Shown: piece by piece, positions 14,827 through 24,013 of the stretch
How the letters are laid out: each line of letters opens with the position of its first letter
How positions within the stretch are numbered: the first letter of the stretch is position 1
NCBI RefSeq assembly: GCF_014637795.1
Contig: NZ_BMFD01000001.1
Coordinates: 228,523 to 292,522, forward strand
Origin: Belliella aquatica
GTDB taxonomy: Bacteria; Bacteroidota; Bacteroidia; Cytophagales; Cyclobacteriaceae
DNA: 64,000 nucleotides
Direction: 5' to 3'
Made by a program: the position numbers and the translations under genes
The notes under the pieces: model-generated
Told to the model about the DNA's origin: nothing
The model's input: only the letters and a program-made list of their open reading frames with translations
Database searches by the model: none

Positions 14827-15579
14827 TCACTGCTCCACCCACTCTCGGAATGCAGCCGTACTAGATTGACTCGTCACTAGCTTTTTGTCAGAACCTACAA
14901 GCTGAATAGCCAAATTGTTTTTCCCATAGCGCTCCATTCTTTCTATGGCAACTTGATGAACCAACTCAGCCCTGTTGATCCTAAAGAACTTCGTCGGATC
15001 TAAAACTTCCTCTATTTCCTTCAAAGTAGCAACAGGCATCAGATGGCTTTTCCCCTGCAAATCTATGGCTTTGACAATCCCATCCTGAGCTTGGAAAAAA
15101 GAGACATTACTTACCTCCAAAAAGTAACTTCCCTTTGCTGTATTGATAATAAATCTACTTTTGAAACTGTCTGAATCTACAGATTTTGATGGAGTTTGCG
15201 AGGTTTTTGGTGCAGCTTGCGCAAAAAGCAAAAATTTCTTCCAGGCTTTTTCAAATCGCTCAAAAGTAAATGGTTTTAACAAGTAATCAATCCCATTGCT
15301 TTCAAAAGCATCCATCATGTAATCGCCATAGGCAGTAGTGAAAATGATGGGTGATTTTAAAGCGATCTCCTGATAAATATCAAAGGCATTTCCATCCTGC
15401 AAGGCAATGTCAGAGATTATTAAATCTGCTTTTCCTCCTTCTTCAAAGAAAACAATGGCTTCCTCCACCGTACTGCATTCGGCCAAAACTACCGTCTCCG
15501 ATTCTAGCTGCTCCAGATAGCGCTTCAACTTCCTTCTCGCCGGAAGCTCATCTTCTATAATCAATATCTCAATGCGCAT
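14827..15579 (-). CDS. LytTR-family response regulator
   Basis: A 250-residue two-domain regulator. Receiver domain 1-120: acidic pocket ILIIEDELPA, phospho-acceptor Asp57 in LIISDIALQDG, Thr in IIFTTAYGDY and Lys in YLLKPF. LytTR DNA-binding domain from about 140: FIINTAKGSYFLEVSNVSFF, then FFRINRAELVHQVAIERM. It is phosphorylated by the sensor kinase encoded just upstream, with which it overlaps by 11 bp. Targets unknown; LytTR proteins bind direct repeats of about 9 bp upstream of exported-protein genes. Confidence 0.93.
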   Translation of the reverse strand: MRIEILIIEDELPARRKLKRYLEQLESETVVLAECSTVEEAIVFFEEGGKADLIISDIALQDGNAFDIYQEIALKSPIIFTTAYGDYMMDAFESNGIDYLLKPFTFERFEKAWKKFLLFAQAAPKTSQTPSKSVDSDSFKSRFIINTAKGSYFLEVSNVSFFQAQDGIVKAIDLQGKSHLMPVATLKEIEEVLDPTKFFRINRAELVHQVAIERMERYGKNNLAIQLVGSDKKLVTSQSSTAAFREWVEQ

Positions 15580-16600
15580 CTTTAAATATCAAGGGGAGTC
15601 GAACCACAAACTTATCTTCACTTTTCTCTACAAGCACTTCAGCGGAACCAAAGAGTTGAAACTGGGACTTCAAATTTAGCAATGCCCTGCCTCCGTTCTT
15701 TTTCGAATTTTTCTTGGGTTTGAGTGAATTGATGATAGAAAGTGACTTTTCTTCAAAACACAATTCAATCAATACAGGATCTTTTTCTGTTCCTAGATTA
15801 TGCTCGATGGCATTTTCTATCAGCAACTGTAAACTCAATGCGGGCAAAAGAGCTCCTTTCGAAATCACACTACCAACTTTCAAAATATAGGCATCCCCAT
15901 ATTTCTGCTGCATCAATCGGAAATAGCGCTGTGCAAATTCCAACTCTTCTTCTAAACTTACGAGTTGCTTATCCGAAGACTGAAGCACATAGCGGTAGAT
16001 ATCTGAGAAATCATGCAAAAATGCTGAGGCTTGTTTCTGATCTTCTTCAATCAATTGATCTAGCACATTCAGGTTATTGAAGAGAAAGTGAGGATCCAAT
16101 TGTGCCTTGAGCTTAGACAATTGACTTTCAATCTGAGCCTTTTCAAGCTCGGAAATTTTCTTTTTGTCTTCTTGATTTTTGTGAAAGTAATAGTGCGCCA
16201 AGAAGAATCCACCATAGACGAATACATCAACCACATATTTGATGTTTGAGCTTGCCAAGGAGTTAAAATTGAAATTCCGCGCTACAGTATTGAAAGCAAG
16301 TGAGATCAAAAAGGACAGGATATTATTACCAATCACATAAACAACAAGGGAAATAGTGAATACCGAAAGCGCATGGCTAAGTGTCAGCTTCTCTTCAAAC
16401 CTTCGGATCACCAAGCCAATGATGACAAACAAAAGCATGGCATTGATCAGCTGACCTATGGCTGCGTCTGGAGTAAATAAAAACCAACGGAAGGATTTAC
16501 TAAAGAAGAACCTGATCTGTATGGATTCCAAATAGGCGAAAATGACTATAAAAGCCAAAAAGTATTTGCTTAAATAAAGGGATTGGAAAAACTTCTTCAT
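15569..16600 (-). CDS. LytS-type membrane histidine kinase
   Basis: A 343-residue sensor. N-terminal 1-140 has four hydrophobic segments (YFLAFIVIFAYL; LINAMLLFVIIGLVI; FTISLVVYVIGNNIL; VVDVFVYGGFFLAHYY). A short coiled coil leads into the His_kinase core: LKAQLDPHFLFNNLN with phospho-acceptor His171, typical of the LytS/YehU class. The ATP-binding half carries the N-box LLIENAIEHN. The catalytic domain is short, as in this class. It overlaps the LytTR regulator gene by 11 bp, so it is the cognate kinase. Signal unknown. Confidence 0.92.
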   Translation of the reverse strand: MKKFFQSLYLSKYFLAFIVIFAYLESIQIRFFFSKSFRWFLFTPDAAIGQLINAMLLFVIIGLVIRRFEEKLTLSHALSVFTISLVVYVIGNNILSFLISLAFNTVARNFNFNSLASSNIKYVVDVFVYGGFFLAHYYFHKNQEDKKKISELEKAQIESQLSKLKAQLDPHFLFNNLNVLDQLIEEDQKQASAFLHDFSDIYRYVLQSSDKQLVSLEEELEFAQRYFRLMQQKYGDAYILKVGSVISKGALLPALSLQLLIENAIEHNLGTEKDPVLIELCFEEKSLSIINSLKPKKNSKKNGGRALLNLKSQFQLFGSAEVLVEKSEDKFVVRLPLIFKDAH

Positions 16601-16655
16601 CGCTGGAAACTAAAGTGTAAAAATAGCCCTTTCTTCCAAAAGGGCTATAAATTGA

Positions 16656-17408
16656 TCAATTTGTTTCTGCTGCAGGAGGGAAGGAGTAGAGCACTTCTCC
16701 TTTTTCATTGAAGAAATCCAGTTTGGCCTGATTCGCTTGATCCACGTAAAACATGGCACGCGGCATGCCCTGATCATCGAATAGGAACAACCCATTGTTC
16801 TGACTCCCCGACTTGCCCAACATCACTCGTGGCGCTCCACCAATCAATTCTTGTTCCTGATATTCTTGCATTTTGGCCCTTGCTGCAGCTGGATCTGTCT
16901 TTCTCAAAGCCTGCAGTTCCTCCATAATTTCCTTTGTCTTTTGTTGTGACTCTTTCGCAGGTCGATCCATAAAGACCAAATTGCTACTCACTCTTCTCTT
17001 GTCGCCAGATTTGCTGTCTGTTGTCAGCAATTGCATCACCTGATCACCATCATATTGATCAAAAGTAAGTGATAAACCTGAACTGTGTCCATTCTCTGTC
17101 AAAGCACCATCATAGATAAAACCTCCACACTCGATTCCATCTTCATTGAAGAAAAGCATTCCTGAACGTTTCTTTCTATCTGCATTGGTAGGTCGATCGT
17201 TGATTTTAGTGTCCCCATTTGGGAATTTATCCACATTAGTGATGACCATCTTGACCGTGCCATCGGGTTCCACGATGTTTATTCTCTGTACATCGATTTC
17301 TTCAAAATGATGGTTACCATTATTTTTAAAGGCAACTGAAGCAAGTAAAATCATACCACCAGCCATCGCTAGTGAGAAAGTTCTGAGCAATACCAATTCT
17401 CTTTTCAT
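16656..17408 (-). CDS. Exported or membrane-anchored protein of unknown function
   Basis: A 250-residue protein with one N-terminal hydrophobic segment (TFSLAMAGGMILLASVAF) and no lipobox Cys, so either cleaved or anchored. The mature part has two similar segments: RSGMLFFNEDGIECGGFIYDG and a later NNGLFLFDDQGMPRAMFYVD. Both read as (x)LFF(D/N)(E/D)xG(x), suggesting a duplicated beta module. No catalytic motif and no family recognised. The gene lies 55 bp upstream of the sensor kinase on the same strand and could be part of that operon as a sensed or accessory protein. Confidence 0.7.
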   Translation of the reverse strand: MKRELVLLRTFSLAMAGGMILLASVAFKNNGNHHFEEIDVQRINIVEPDGTVKMVITNVDKFPNGDTKINDRPTNADRKKRSGMLFFNEDGIECGGFIYDGALTENGHSSGLSLTFDQYDGDQVMQLLTTDSKSGDKRRVSSNLVFMDRPAKESQQKTKEIMEELQALRKTDPAAARAKMQEYQEQELIGGAPRVMLGKSGSQNNGLFLFDDQGMPRAMFYVDQANQAKLDFFNEKGEVLYSFPPAAETN

Positions 17409-17444
17409 ATTTTTTTAAGGGTTTGTTTTTAATGTTTGATGATT

Positions 17445-17452
17445 CAAAAGTA
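17445..17452 (-). promoter_or_regulatory. Candidate -7 element of 16656-17408
   Basis: On the minus strand TACTTTTG matches the phylum's -7 consensus TAnnTTTG, 37 bp before the ATG at 17408. No good TTTG -33 element sits at the usual 19-20 bp, so this is tentative. Confidence 0.3.
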
Positions 17453-17621
17453 TCCTACAGGACACCAAACACCTCCCACAAAAAAATGAACCAAGGAAAA
17501 AATCAAATGAGCGAGGCTTTTTACGATTTAAATCAAACGGTATCCATCAGGAAATTCATTTATTAAAAACCGACTTCTTACTCCGCTTCCTATTTCCACT
17601 GATATTTTAATTCAAAAAAAT

Positions 17622-17649
17622 AACCCTTCTCGTCAAAGCGAGAAGGGTT
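17622..17649 (-). terminator. Rho-independent terminator after the Asp-box propeller gene
   Basis: Stem AACCCTTCTCG / CGAGAAGGGTT (11 bp) with a 6-nt loop; on the minus strand it is followed by ATTTTTTT. It ends transcription of 17722-20835. Confidence 0.9.
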
Positions 17650-17721
17650 TCTAATTATAGATTGTTGGTTATGCCAGAACCTTTCTAAAATCAGGACATA
17701 CCAGGTTCTTATAAATTCATA

Positions 17722-20700
17722 TCAATAAAGTACTCCGAATCCTGCTGCTTTTACTTGATTATTGAATTCAGGGATTGACTTATTCAGAATATCTTCCCCT
17801 CTAGCTTTCAATAGCAGCCATTGTTCATGCAACTCAGCATAGCGCTTTTTGCTTCCTGCGTTCACTTTAGGAATACTGCTTTCTGTTTGATTGATCAAGA
17901 ATAAATAATTCGCAGTAAACTTATTCGGGAAATTCTCCACATCATCATACGCTTTGGATTTGCGTTGAACCATATCTTCATCCCAAGTTTGCATCAGCTG
18001 AAGAAGGTTCTCTCCGTTCTGATGAAGGTCTTTTTGCTTTTCATCTTTTGAAATACCCGTCAAAAAGGCTTGCAGTTTTAACTGTAGACCCATTAGCTGA
18101 TTCACCATTTCATGCATTTCGGTAAGTTCGCCTTCCATTGTTTCCATCAACTGATCGTATTCAGACCACTGAGAATCTGTTATAGAGATAAGCGGGCTAG
18201 GAAGAATCTTGGCCATTGTCACACTCTGCTGACCTCCTACATTCAATTCCAATTGATAGTCTCCCGGTGCCACTCTTCTACCTCTAAAAGACCCTTCTAT
18301 GTAGGCTGTCGGTATTCCCGGCATACCAGTATATCTCATATCCCAAACAAACCTGTTCACGCCTTTCTTTTTAGAAAGTGTTGGTGCTGTCGATGGACCA
18401 CCATCATAAGATTTAAATTCGGGATCGGCTTCGGATGTGAGGGTTCTGATAAGCTTACCCTCGCTATTTTTGATCGTCAAGGTGATTTCTTTTTCTGAAT
18501 CAAAATCATCAGGCAAATGATAGTAAAATACTACACCATTGGCTGGGTTCACACCTGTCAAAATTCCCTTACCGTCAGCGCTGTTACTGTTCATCGCAGA
18601 ACTCCAGTTACCATAAATTATCGGATTAGGAGTGTAAGCATGCAAGGAGGTCACACTAGGTTTTAATTCTCTGACCAAATTAAGGTCATCCAATATCCAA
18701 TAAGACCTACCCGAAGTCGCCACAATCAAATCATCATGGGCAATTTTCAAATCTGTAATAGGGGTAACTGGAAGGTTGAGCTGAAAAGATTTCCAACTCA
18801 CTCCTCCATCTCTCGATAAGTAAATCCCCGTTTCGGTTCCTGCATAAAGCAAGTCTTTGACTTTTGGATCTTCTCTGACTACCCTTGTGAAAGCGCCATA
18901 GGGAATTCCTTTGCTTATATTGACCCAAGATTTTCCATAATCAGAAGTCTTCCAAATCGCTGGAGTATAATCATTGAATTTGTATCGCGTGGTTGCGATG
19001 TAGGCTGTACCAGGTTGATGCGGAGAGAGTTCAATGGCATTGATAAGCGTTTCAGGCATCCCTTTGGGCGTTACATTTATCCAACTTTGGCCACCATCTC
19101 TTGTTAAGTGAACCAGACCATCATCTGACCCAGTCCACAAAACTCTTTTTTCATGTGGGCTTTCGACCAAATACGCAATGGTTCCATAGTTTTCTGCCCC
19201 TACAGCCTCATTGGTAAATGGACCTCCACCTTTTCCTTGTTTTTCCTTTTCATTTTTGGTCAAATCTGGACTGATAACCTCCCAAGAATTTCCCATATCC
19301 TGTGTTTTCAACACATATTGAGCGGCATGATAATAAGTATTTGGCTCATGCTGTGACCAAATGATGGGAGCACTCCAGTTGAACCTGTATTTCATATCAG
19401 AAGCGTCTCTACCTAGATACTGAATTGGCTCAATCATAATATTAGTGGAACCTTTAGATTGGACATCCAAAACTTCAATGGTACCTAGGTAACTACCGCC
19501 TAATACATAGCGCGGATCATCAGGATCAAAGGCAAGAAAAGCGGACTCTCCTCCTGCGCTGGCACTCCAGTTCTCTTGGTCAATCCCGCCTTTTCCCAAG
19601 GCCAAGCTGCTGATCGATAAGGAAGAATTGTCCTGCTGTCCCCCATAAATTTTATAAGGAAATTGGTTGTCAGTATTGATTCGGTACATTTGAGCTGTTG
19701 GCATATTATCCTGCCTAGACCAAGTGTTTCCACCATTAAAGGAAATTGCAGCACCACCATCATCAGCAATAACAAGGTTTTTGGGATTCTTAGGATTGAT
19801 CCACAAATCATGGTAATCCCCATGTGCACGTGGCATGACTTCCCATGATTTACCCCCATCTATAGACTTAAGCGCAGGTGCACTCAGCACATAGATCTGA
19901 TTTTCATTTTGAGGATCTATAAATAGCTCTATATAATACCAAGCTCTCTGAACCAAGCGATGATCACTGCTGACTTTGGACCAAGAAGCACCGGCATTGT
20001 CAGAGACAAAGAGTCCGCCCATTTCTTTATCTGAATCACTTTCTACCAAGGCATATACTTTTTCAGAGTTTGATGGAGCTACTGCAATGGCCATCTTACC
20101 CATCTCCTCTGGAAGCCCTTTTTGAAGTTTTTCCCAAGTCATCCCTCCATCTGTAGATTTATACAATCCACTGCCTTCTCCACCACTGATCACTTTCCAA
20201 GGCAACCTTTGATGCTCCCACATGGCTGCATAAAGTACCTCTGGAAAATTACTATCCATAGACAATTCAGAGGCTCCCGTTTTTTCATCCACAAAAAGAA
20301 TCTTTTCCCAAGTTTCTCCACCATTAGTAGTTTTATAAATTCCCCTTTCTGGATTTGGAGCATGTAAGGCTCCCTGAGCGGCAACATATACAATGTCTGG
20401 ATTTTCTGGATGAATAATGATTCTGGAAATGTGCTGGGTTTTTTCCAAACCCATTTTCTTCCAAGTCTTTCCTGCATCAATTGATTTGTACACTCCATCA
20501 CCATAAGAAGTCATCACACCCCTAGGCGCATGTTCTCCCATTCCTACATAGACAATTCTAGATTGGGTTGGCGAAACTGCAATAGCACCCACAGAGCCAG
20601 TTTCAAAAAATCCATCTGATATATTCTCCCAGAGTTGGCCAGCATCGGAAGTCTTCCAAACACCTCCACCTGTAGTTCCCATATAATAGGTCAATGGATC

Positions 20701-20835
20701 ATCTATCACGCCTGAGGCTGAAACAGACCTTCCTCCTCGAAAAGGACCAATATTTCGGTATTTCAATGGGAGCGTTTCTTGTGCAAAAAGATTTAAGCTG
20801 ATCAGACAGAGACAAAGATGGAATATTTTCTTCAT
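17722..20835 (-). CDS. Secreted Asp-box (BNR/sortilin-like) beta-propeller protein
   Basis: A 1037-residue protein with a classic signal peptide ([18 protein letters not shown]) and no lipobox Cys near the cleavage site. At least ten Asp-box repeats of the form (S/T)xDxGxxW occur, for example [56 protein letters not shown] and SRDGGVSW. They build one or two beta-propellers related to VPS10/sortilin and to sialidase-type glycosidases. The last 300 residues form a separate C-terminal module with coiled-coil-like segments ([20 protein letters not shown]). Often annotated as 'glycosyl hydrolase', but no catalytic residues can be assigned. Monocistronic, with its own terminator. Confidence 0.88.
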   Translation of the reverse strand: MKKIFHLCLCLISLNLFAQETLPLKYRNIGPFRGGRSVSASGVIDDPLTYYMGTTGGGVWKTSDAGQLWENISDGFFETGSVGAIAVSPTQSRIVYVGMGEHAPRGVMTSYGDGVYKSIDAGKTWKKMGLEKTQHISRIIIHPENPDIVYVAAQGALHAPNPERGIYKTTNGGETWEKILFVDEKTGASELSMDSNFPEVLYAAMWEHQRLPWKVISGGEGSGLYKSTDGGMTWEKLQKGLPEEMGKMAIAVAPSNSEKVYALVESDSDKEMGGLFVSDNAGASWSKVSSDHRLVQRAWYYIELFIDPQNENQIYVLSAPALKSIDGGKSWEVMPRAHGDYHDLWINPKNPKNLVIADDGGAAISFNGGNTWSRQDNMPTAQMYRINTDNQFPYKIYGGQQDNSSLSISSLALGKGGIDQENWSASAGGESAFLAFDPDDPRYVLGGSYLGTIEVLDVQSKGSTNIMIEPIQYLGRDASDMKYRFNWSAPIIWSQHEPNTYYHAAQYVLKTQDMGNSWEVISPDLTKNEKEKQGKGGGPFTNEAVGAENYGTIAYLVESPHEKRVLWTGSDDGLVHLTRDGGQSWINVTPKGMPETLINAIELSPHQPGTAYIATTRYKFNDYTPAIWKTSDYGKSWVNISKGIPYGAFTRVVREDPKVKDLLYAGTETGIYLSRDGGVSWKSFQLNLPVTPITDLKIAHDDLIVATSGRSYWILDDLNLVRELKPSVTSLHAYTPNPIIYGNWSSAMNSNSADGKGILTGVNPANGVVFYYHLPDDFDSEKEITLTIKNSEGKLIRTLTSEADPEFKSYDGGPSTAPTLSKKKGVNRFVWDMRYTGMPGIPTAYIEGSFRGRRVAPGDYQLELNVGGQQSVTMAKILPSPLISITDSQWSEYDQLMETMEGELTEMHEMVNQLMGLQLKLQAFLTGISKDEKQKDLHQNGENLLQLMQTWDEDMVQRKSKAYDDVENFPNKFTANYLFLINQTESSIPKVNAGSKKRYAELHEQWLLLKARGEDILNKSIPEFNNQVKAAGFGVLY

Positions 20836-21121
20836 GGTGGTGTTTTAAATATAATCCATCAAATTAGTGCTTTGTCGCAAAACAAACAAATACAATTTTG
20901 ATCGCATGTATCGGGTATTGGAATTCCATCAATCGGTTTTTCGAGATTTGCATTCCCACTCCCATAAACATCAATTTGTAGAACTACCCCACCTAATCCC
21001 TAATTAACTATTAACTAAATCCACTAAACACTCATTTTTTCATCCCTCTAAATTTCTCCTTCTCCCATGCTTTCAGGAACTCAAATACATCCTCGTTGTT
21101 ACTTTCTTTAAATATTGATGA

Positions 21122-21266
21122 ATATGTGTATCCGCTTTTATACCAGCAGCCATTTATAATATTGTTTGAAGTTCATTTCAATCAAGCTGTCGACCGCTGA
21201 CCGTCGGCATCAGCTATAATTCAGATTTTAAACTTAGTTACTGGCATAATTTCGGATAACCATATT
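21122..21266. mobile_element. MITE-like element, copy C
   Basis: About 145 bp. Left end GTATCCGCTTTTATACCAGC, right end TACTGGCATAATTTCGGATA; 15-16 of 20 positions are inverted-repeat complementary. The interior has ATTTATAATATTGTTTGAAG and a GC-rich inverted segment GTCGACCGCTGACCGTCGGC. It ends 40 bp before the PLP-enzyme start, in the gap 20836-21305 that contains no gene. Confidence 0.65.
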
Positions 21267-21305
21267 CCTATTTAAACTATCTTGCCGCCCAATTCAAAAC
21301 ATCCT

Positions 21306-23150
21306 ATGAATCAAACCCAAATTCAACAGCATCTTCAAACGATTTTATCAAATATGCCAGCTGACTGGCTCAAGCTCACCACGCATCGCCTGGATATCTA
21401 TGAAGAAAAGCTAGCCAAAACCCAATTTTTAGAGCATTTTGAAAGCTTGTTAAAGTCGAACTCCATCGACGCAGAGCAACTCAATCAATTACCCACAGCC
21501 TATGACTACATCCGCCTCGGTCATCCATTGTCCAGTATTTTGGAATGGGCCATTGCCGAATTGAATCAATTGCCCTTTGACCATGTCATTAGTTTTTCTT
21601 CCAAAACAGCTCCTATTTTGGCTGTGCTCAGAAAAAACCTATTCCTCAGTAGAAAAACACAGTTACTCTACACGGAAAATATTTCTAATTTCTTCGGAGC
21701 TGAATTGGTTCGTGAGATCTACGGGTATCAATTTGACATGAAAAAGGTGAGTGCTGAAGAGGAAATTCCCGACTTTGATGGAAGCAGAGTTTTGATTTCT
21801 CAATCCAGCGCTATCGGGGAAATTCAAGATGATTTCAACAGCGATTTTGTGATTACCACGCATGGATCTTTAGGAAGTATTATTCATATCACTAAAAAAG
21901 AGCATGCCTCATATATTGGTGAAATTCAGCATGTACGAAGAAGGGAAACGATAGCCATGACGCCAGCTAATTGCTTGATAGCATTGGAGATATTAGCAGG
22001 AAAATCAATCAAAATACCCCAAGATGATCGAGACGTCAACTACAAAGACGACGTATTCGTATCCATCGCCAACATCACAAGTACAGATGTCAAACCTCTA
22101 GTTGCCTCCAGTGGCTTATCGATTCAATATGCCATCATGATGGGATTGATCCACGATGCCATGGAGAAACACCCGGGAAAGGAACTCAAGTTTATTGTTC
22201 CGCCCAACTGCTACGGGGGCACCAATGACCAAGCCAGAAGGGTAGCTGCCGCTTTGCCTCATGTAGAAATCGTGGACTTACCCGTGGATGCCGGCAACGA
22301 CATGAACCAAAGCCTAGACAGGATATTGACCGAACTGGCCGAAAAAGACGCAGTACCCTTTATCATAGCAGAAATTCCAACCAACCCAAGAGTGGAAGTT
22401 CCTGATTTGGATCGCCTAAAAGAAGTCTTAAGCCAAACTCGTCAAACCAAAAATGGAGAGACAGCCATTGAACCTGTTTTTATTCTAGATCAGACTTTCT
22501 GCCCAAATGTTCACTTTTTGGGAGAAGAAAATACGCTTTCAGTTGTTCCTGCAATTGCTTACGCCAGTGGGTCTAAGTTTCCAAGTGGGGGAGAATGCAC
22601 GGCAGGCTATTGCGTGGCCAATCAAAAAGCTGAGGAATTGATGGATAAGATCGGGCTTCACTTAGCCTTATGTGACAATGAAGCAACGGGACAGCAGTAC
22701 GAGATTTTGGCCAGACAGCTGCCTTCTATGAATCAAAGAATTCAAGATGCCTATATCAATACCAGAGAATTTGTCAATTTCATTCAAGTGAATTTGCCAG
22801 AAGCTAAGATCAACTTTGTCTCAGAAGAACTGGCAGAAAGGGGCTTCACTCCTTCTGTATTTTCACTAGACCTTCCTACCAAAGGAAATACGCCAGAGGA
22901 AAAAGAGGCCCATAAAAGGGAATTGAATCTACAATTGATTGATTTGATGATCACTAAGATTCCAGATGAAAGCAAATTCTGTGTCAGCTACGGCCAATTG
23001 AAAGGTTGCTACTGGACCATTCCGGCCACATCCACCCAAGGGACTACCAAGGAAGGCGACAAAGATTACATTGTCAGAGCCTCAGTTTCACACCATATTG
23101 ATTTGGAAAAACACAAGAAGGTTTTCATGGAATTCATTCAAAGGATGTAA
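21306..23150 (+). CDS. PLP-dependent Cys/Met-metabolism enzyme (cystathionine gamma-synthase-like)
   Basis: 614 residues from the ATG at 21306; the longer frame from a TTG at 21282 is rejected. The C-terminal half shows the PLP fold of the Cys/Met metabolism family: VFILDQTFCPNVHF (Asp that pairs with the pyridine nitrogen), then YASGSKFPSGGECTAGY, with Lys424 as the cofactor-binding Lys. The family makes or breaks C-S bonds in methionine and cysteine pathways. It is much longer than the usual ~390 residues because of an unfamiliar N-terminal region of about 250 residues (FDHVISFSSKTAPILAVLRK); this two-part layout is known in an uncharacterised clade. Exact substrate unknown. Monocistronic. 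Confidence 0.75.
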   Translation: MNQTQIQQHLQTILSNMPADWLKLTTHRLDIYEEKLAKTQFLEHFESLLKSNSIDAEQLNQLPTAYDYIRLGHPLSSILEWAIAELNQLPFDHVISFSSKTAPILAVLRKNLFLSRKTQLLYTENISNFFGAELVREIYGYQFDMKKVSAEEEIPDFDGSRVLISQSSAIGEIQDDFNSDFVITTHGSLGSIIHITKKEHASYIGEIQHVRRRETIAMTPANCLIALEILAGKSIKIPQDDRDVNYKDDVFVSIANITSTDVKPLVASSGLSIQYAIMMGLIHDAMEKHPGKELKFIVPPNCYGGTNDQARRVAAALPHVEIVDLPVDAGNDMNQSLDRILTELAEKDAVPFIIAEIPTNPRVEVPDLDRLKEVLSQTRQTKNGETAIEPVFILDQTFCPNVHFLGEENTLSVVPAIAYASGSKFPSGGECTAGYCVANQKAEELMDKIGLHLALCDNEATGQQYEILARQLPSMNQRIQDAYINTREFVNFIQVNLPEAKINFVSEELAERGFTPSVFSLDLPTKGNTPEEKEAHKRELNLQLIDLMITKIPDESKFCVSYGQLKGCYWTIPATSTQGTTKEGDKDYIVRASVSHHIDLEKHKKVFMEFIQRM

Positions 23151-23172
23151 AAAGCCCTTTGTGACTTAGTGT

Positions 23173-23204
23173 CTTCGTGGCTAAAATGTAAAAAAGCCAC
23201 GAAG
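23173..23204. repeat. Hairpin CTTCGTGGCT/AGCCACGAAG
   Basis: Ten-bp perfect arms with a 12-nt loop, in a phrase GTGACTTAGTGTCTTCGTGG of the kind scattered in this genome. No T-run; it sits between the convergent PLP-enzyme and GNAT genes and may slow transcription from either side. Confidence 0.5.
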
Positions 23205-23279
23205 CTCTAAGTTGGTTTGAATGAACTACAAACAAGATTATTGAATTTAAGCGTAAATCTTTTTAGGGAAAGGAGAGCT

Positions 23280-23729
23280 TTAAGCTTTTCGTACCATCTC
23301 TATGTGTTCAATCCCATCTTCATCGTAGATCTCGCCATCTGATTTGAATCCCAAAGATTCGTAAAAACCTAAGGCATAAGTTTGCGCTCCCAAGCGAATA
23401 TCGCAAGAGCCAAAAAGCTGATAACAAGCCTCTAAAGTAAGTTCCATTACTTTTCGACCTAGTCCTTTTCCTCGAAAAGCAGGAGAAGAGACAACCCTGC
23501 CAATGGCAACCTCCTCGTAAGATAAACCTGCAGGAACAATCCTGGTATAGGCAACCAATTCATTTTCTTGGTATAAAAGCAGATGAAAGCATTTCTGATC
23601 CTTATCATCTAAATCCAAAAAAACGCAGTTTTGCTCTACCACAAAAACCTCACTTCTCAAACGGAGTAGATCGTACAACTCGTCTACATTCAATTCATGG
23701 AAAGTTTTTAAAATATGTTTCAGATTCAT
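23280..23729 (-). CDS. elaA: GNAT acetyltransferase, ElaA family
   Basis: A 149-residue single GNAT domain. The ElaA-type N-terminus is clear: LYDLLRLRSEVFVVEQNC, followed by DLDDKDQKCFHLLLY. Acetyl-CoA binding motif A: IGRVVSSPAFRGKGLGRKVM (R-x-x-G-x-G/A). C-terminal ALGFYESLGF is motif B. ElaA proteins transfer an acetyl group to an unknown amine acceptor. Length matches the family (about 150). Monocistronic; convergent with the PLP gene. Confidence 0.9.
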   Translation of the reverse strand: MNLKHILKTFHELNVDELYDLLRLRSEVFVVEQNCVFLDLDDKDQKCFHLLLYQENELVAYTRIVPAGLSYEEVAIGRVVSSPAFRGKGLGRKVMELTLEACYQLFGSCDIRLGAQTYALGFYESLGFKSDGEIYDEDGIEHIEMVRKA

Positions 23730-23872
23730 AAGGATTGTACTTGAATTTTTCAGATTGGCTAATATAATTCATAATCCTAGAAATCAAGAAAGTTAAGCAG
23801 ATGAGTAAAAGTTTTCTCTTTTGTAAAATTGAAATTCCAACATCTAAATTTAAAGCGACAGTGGCAAAAAAT

Positions 23873-23903
23873 AAAAAAAGCCTCCTAATGGAGGCTCTTT
23901 TTC
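23873..23903 (-). terminator. Bidirectional terminator after the S9 peptidase gene
   Basis: Stem GCCTCC-TAAT-GGAGGC with A-rich DNA before and TCTTTTT after on the plus strand; on the minus strand GGAGGC is followed by TTTTTTTA. Serves the gene at 24012-26441. Confidence 0.85.
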
Positions 23904-23944
23904 TATATATTGAGGCAATTAATTACATTTCATCAACTTTCATA

Positions 23945-24013
23945 ACAGTCGCCACTTACGGTCCTGTATGAAGTTTATTTCAATCAGCTATTGACTGTGG
24001 GCTGTTGACAATT
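23945..24013. mobile_element. Degenerate fragment of the MITE-like element (copy D)
   Basis: AGTCGCCACTTACGG, then TGAAGTTTATTTCAATCAGC and GACTGTGGGCTGTTGAC align to the middle of copy C. Both TIR ends are missing or decayed. Its right end touches the stop codon of the S9 peptidase gene, whose TAA begins at 24014. Confidence 0.5.

Noticed and set aside
14007-14864. Three small open frames (14007-14219 minus, 14340-14531 plus, 14682-14864 plus)
   Set aside because: They run through phrase repeats and nested hairpins, or antisense to the LytTR gene end; low-complexity translations with no recognisable protein.
17722-20835. Sialidase or glycosyl hydrolase annotation
   Set aside because: Asp-boxes are present but no catalytic Arg triad, Tyr or nucleophile can be assigned; called an Asp-box propeller only.
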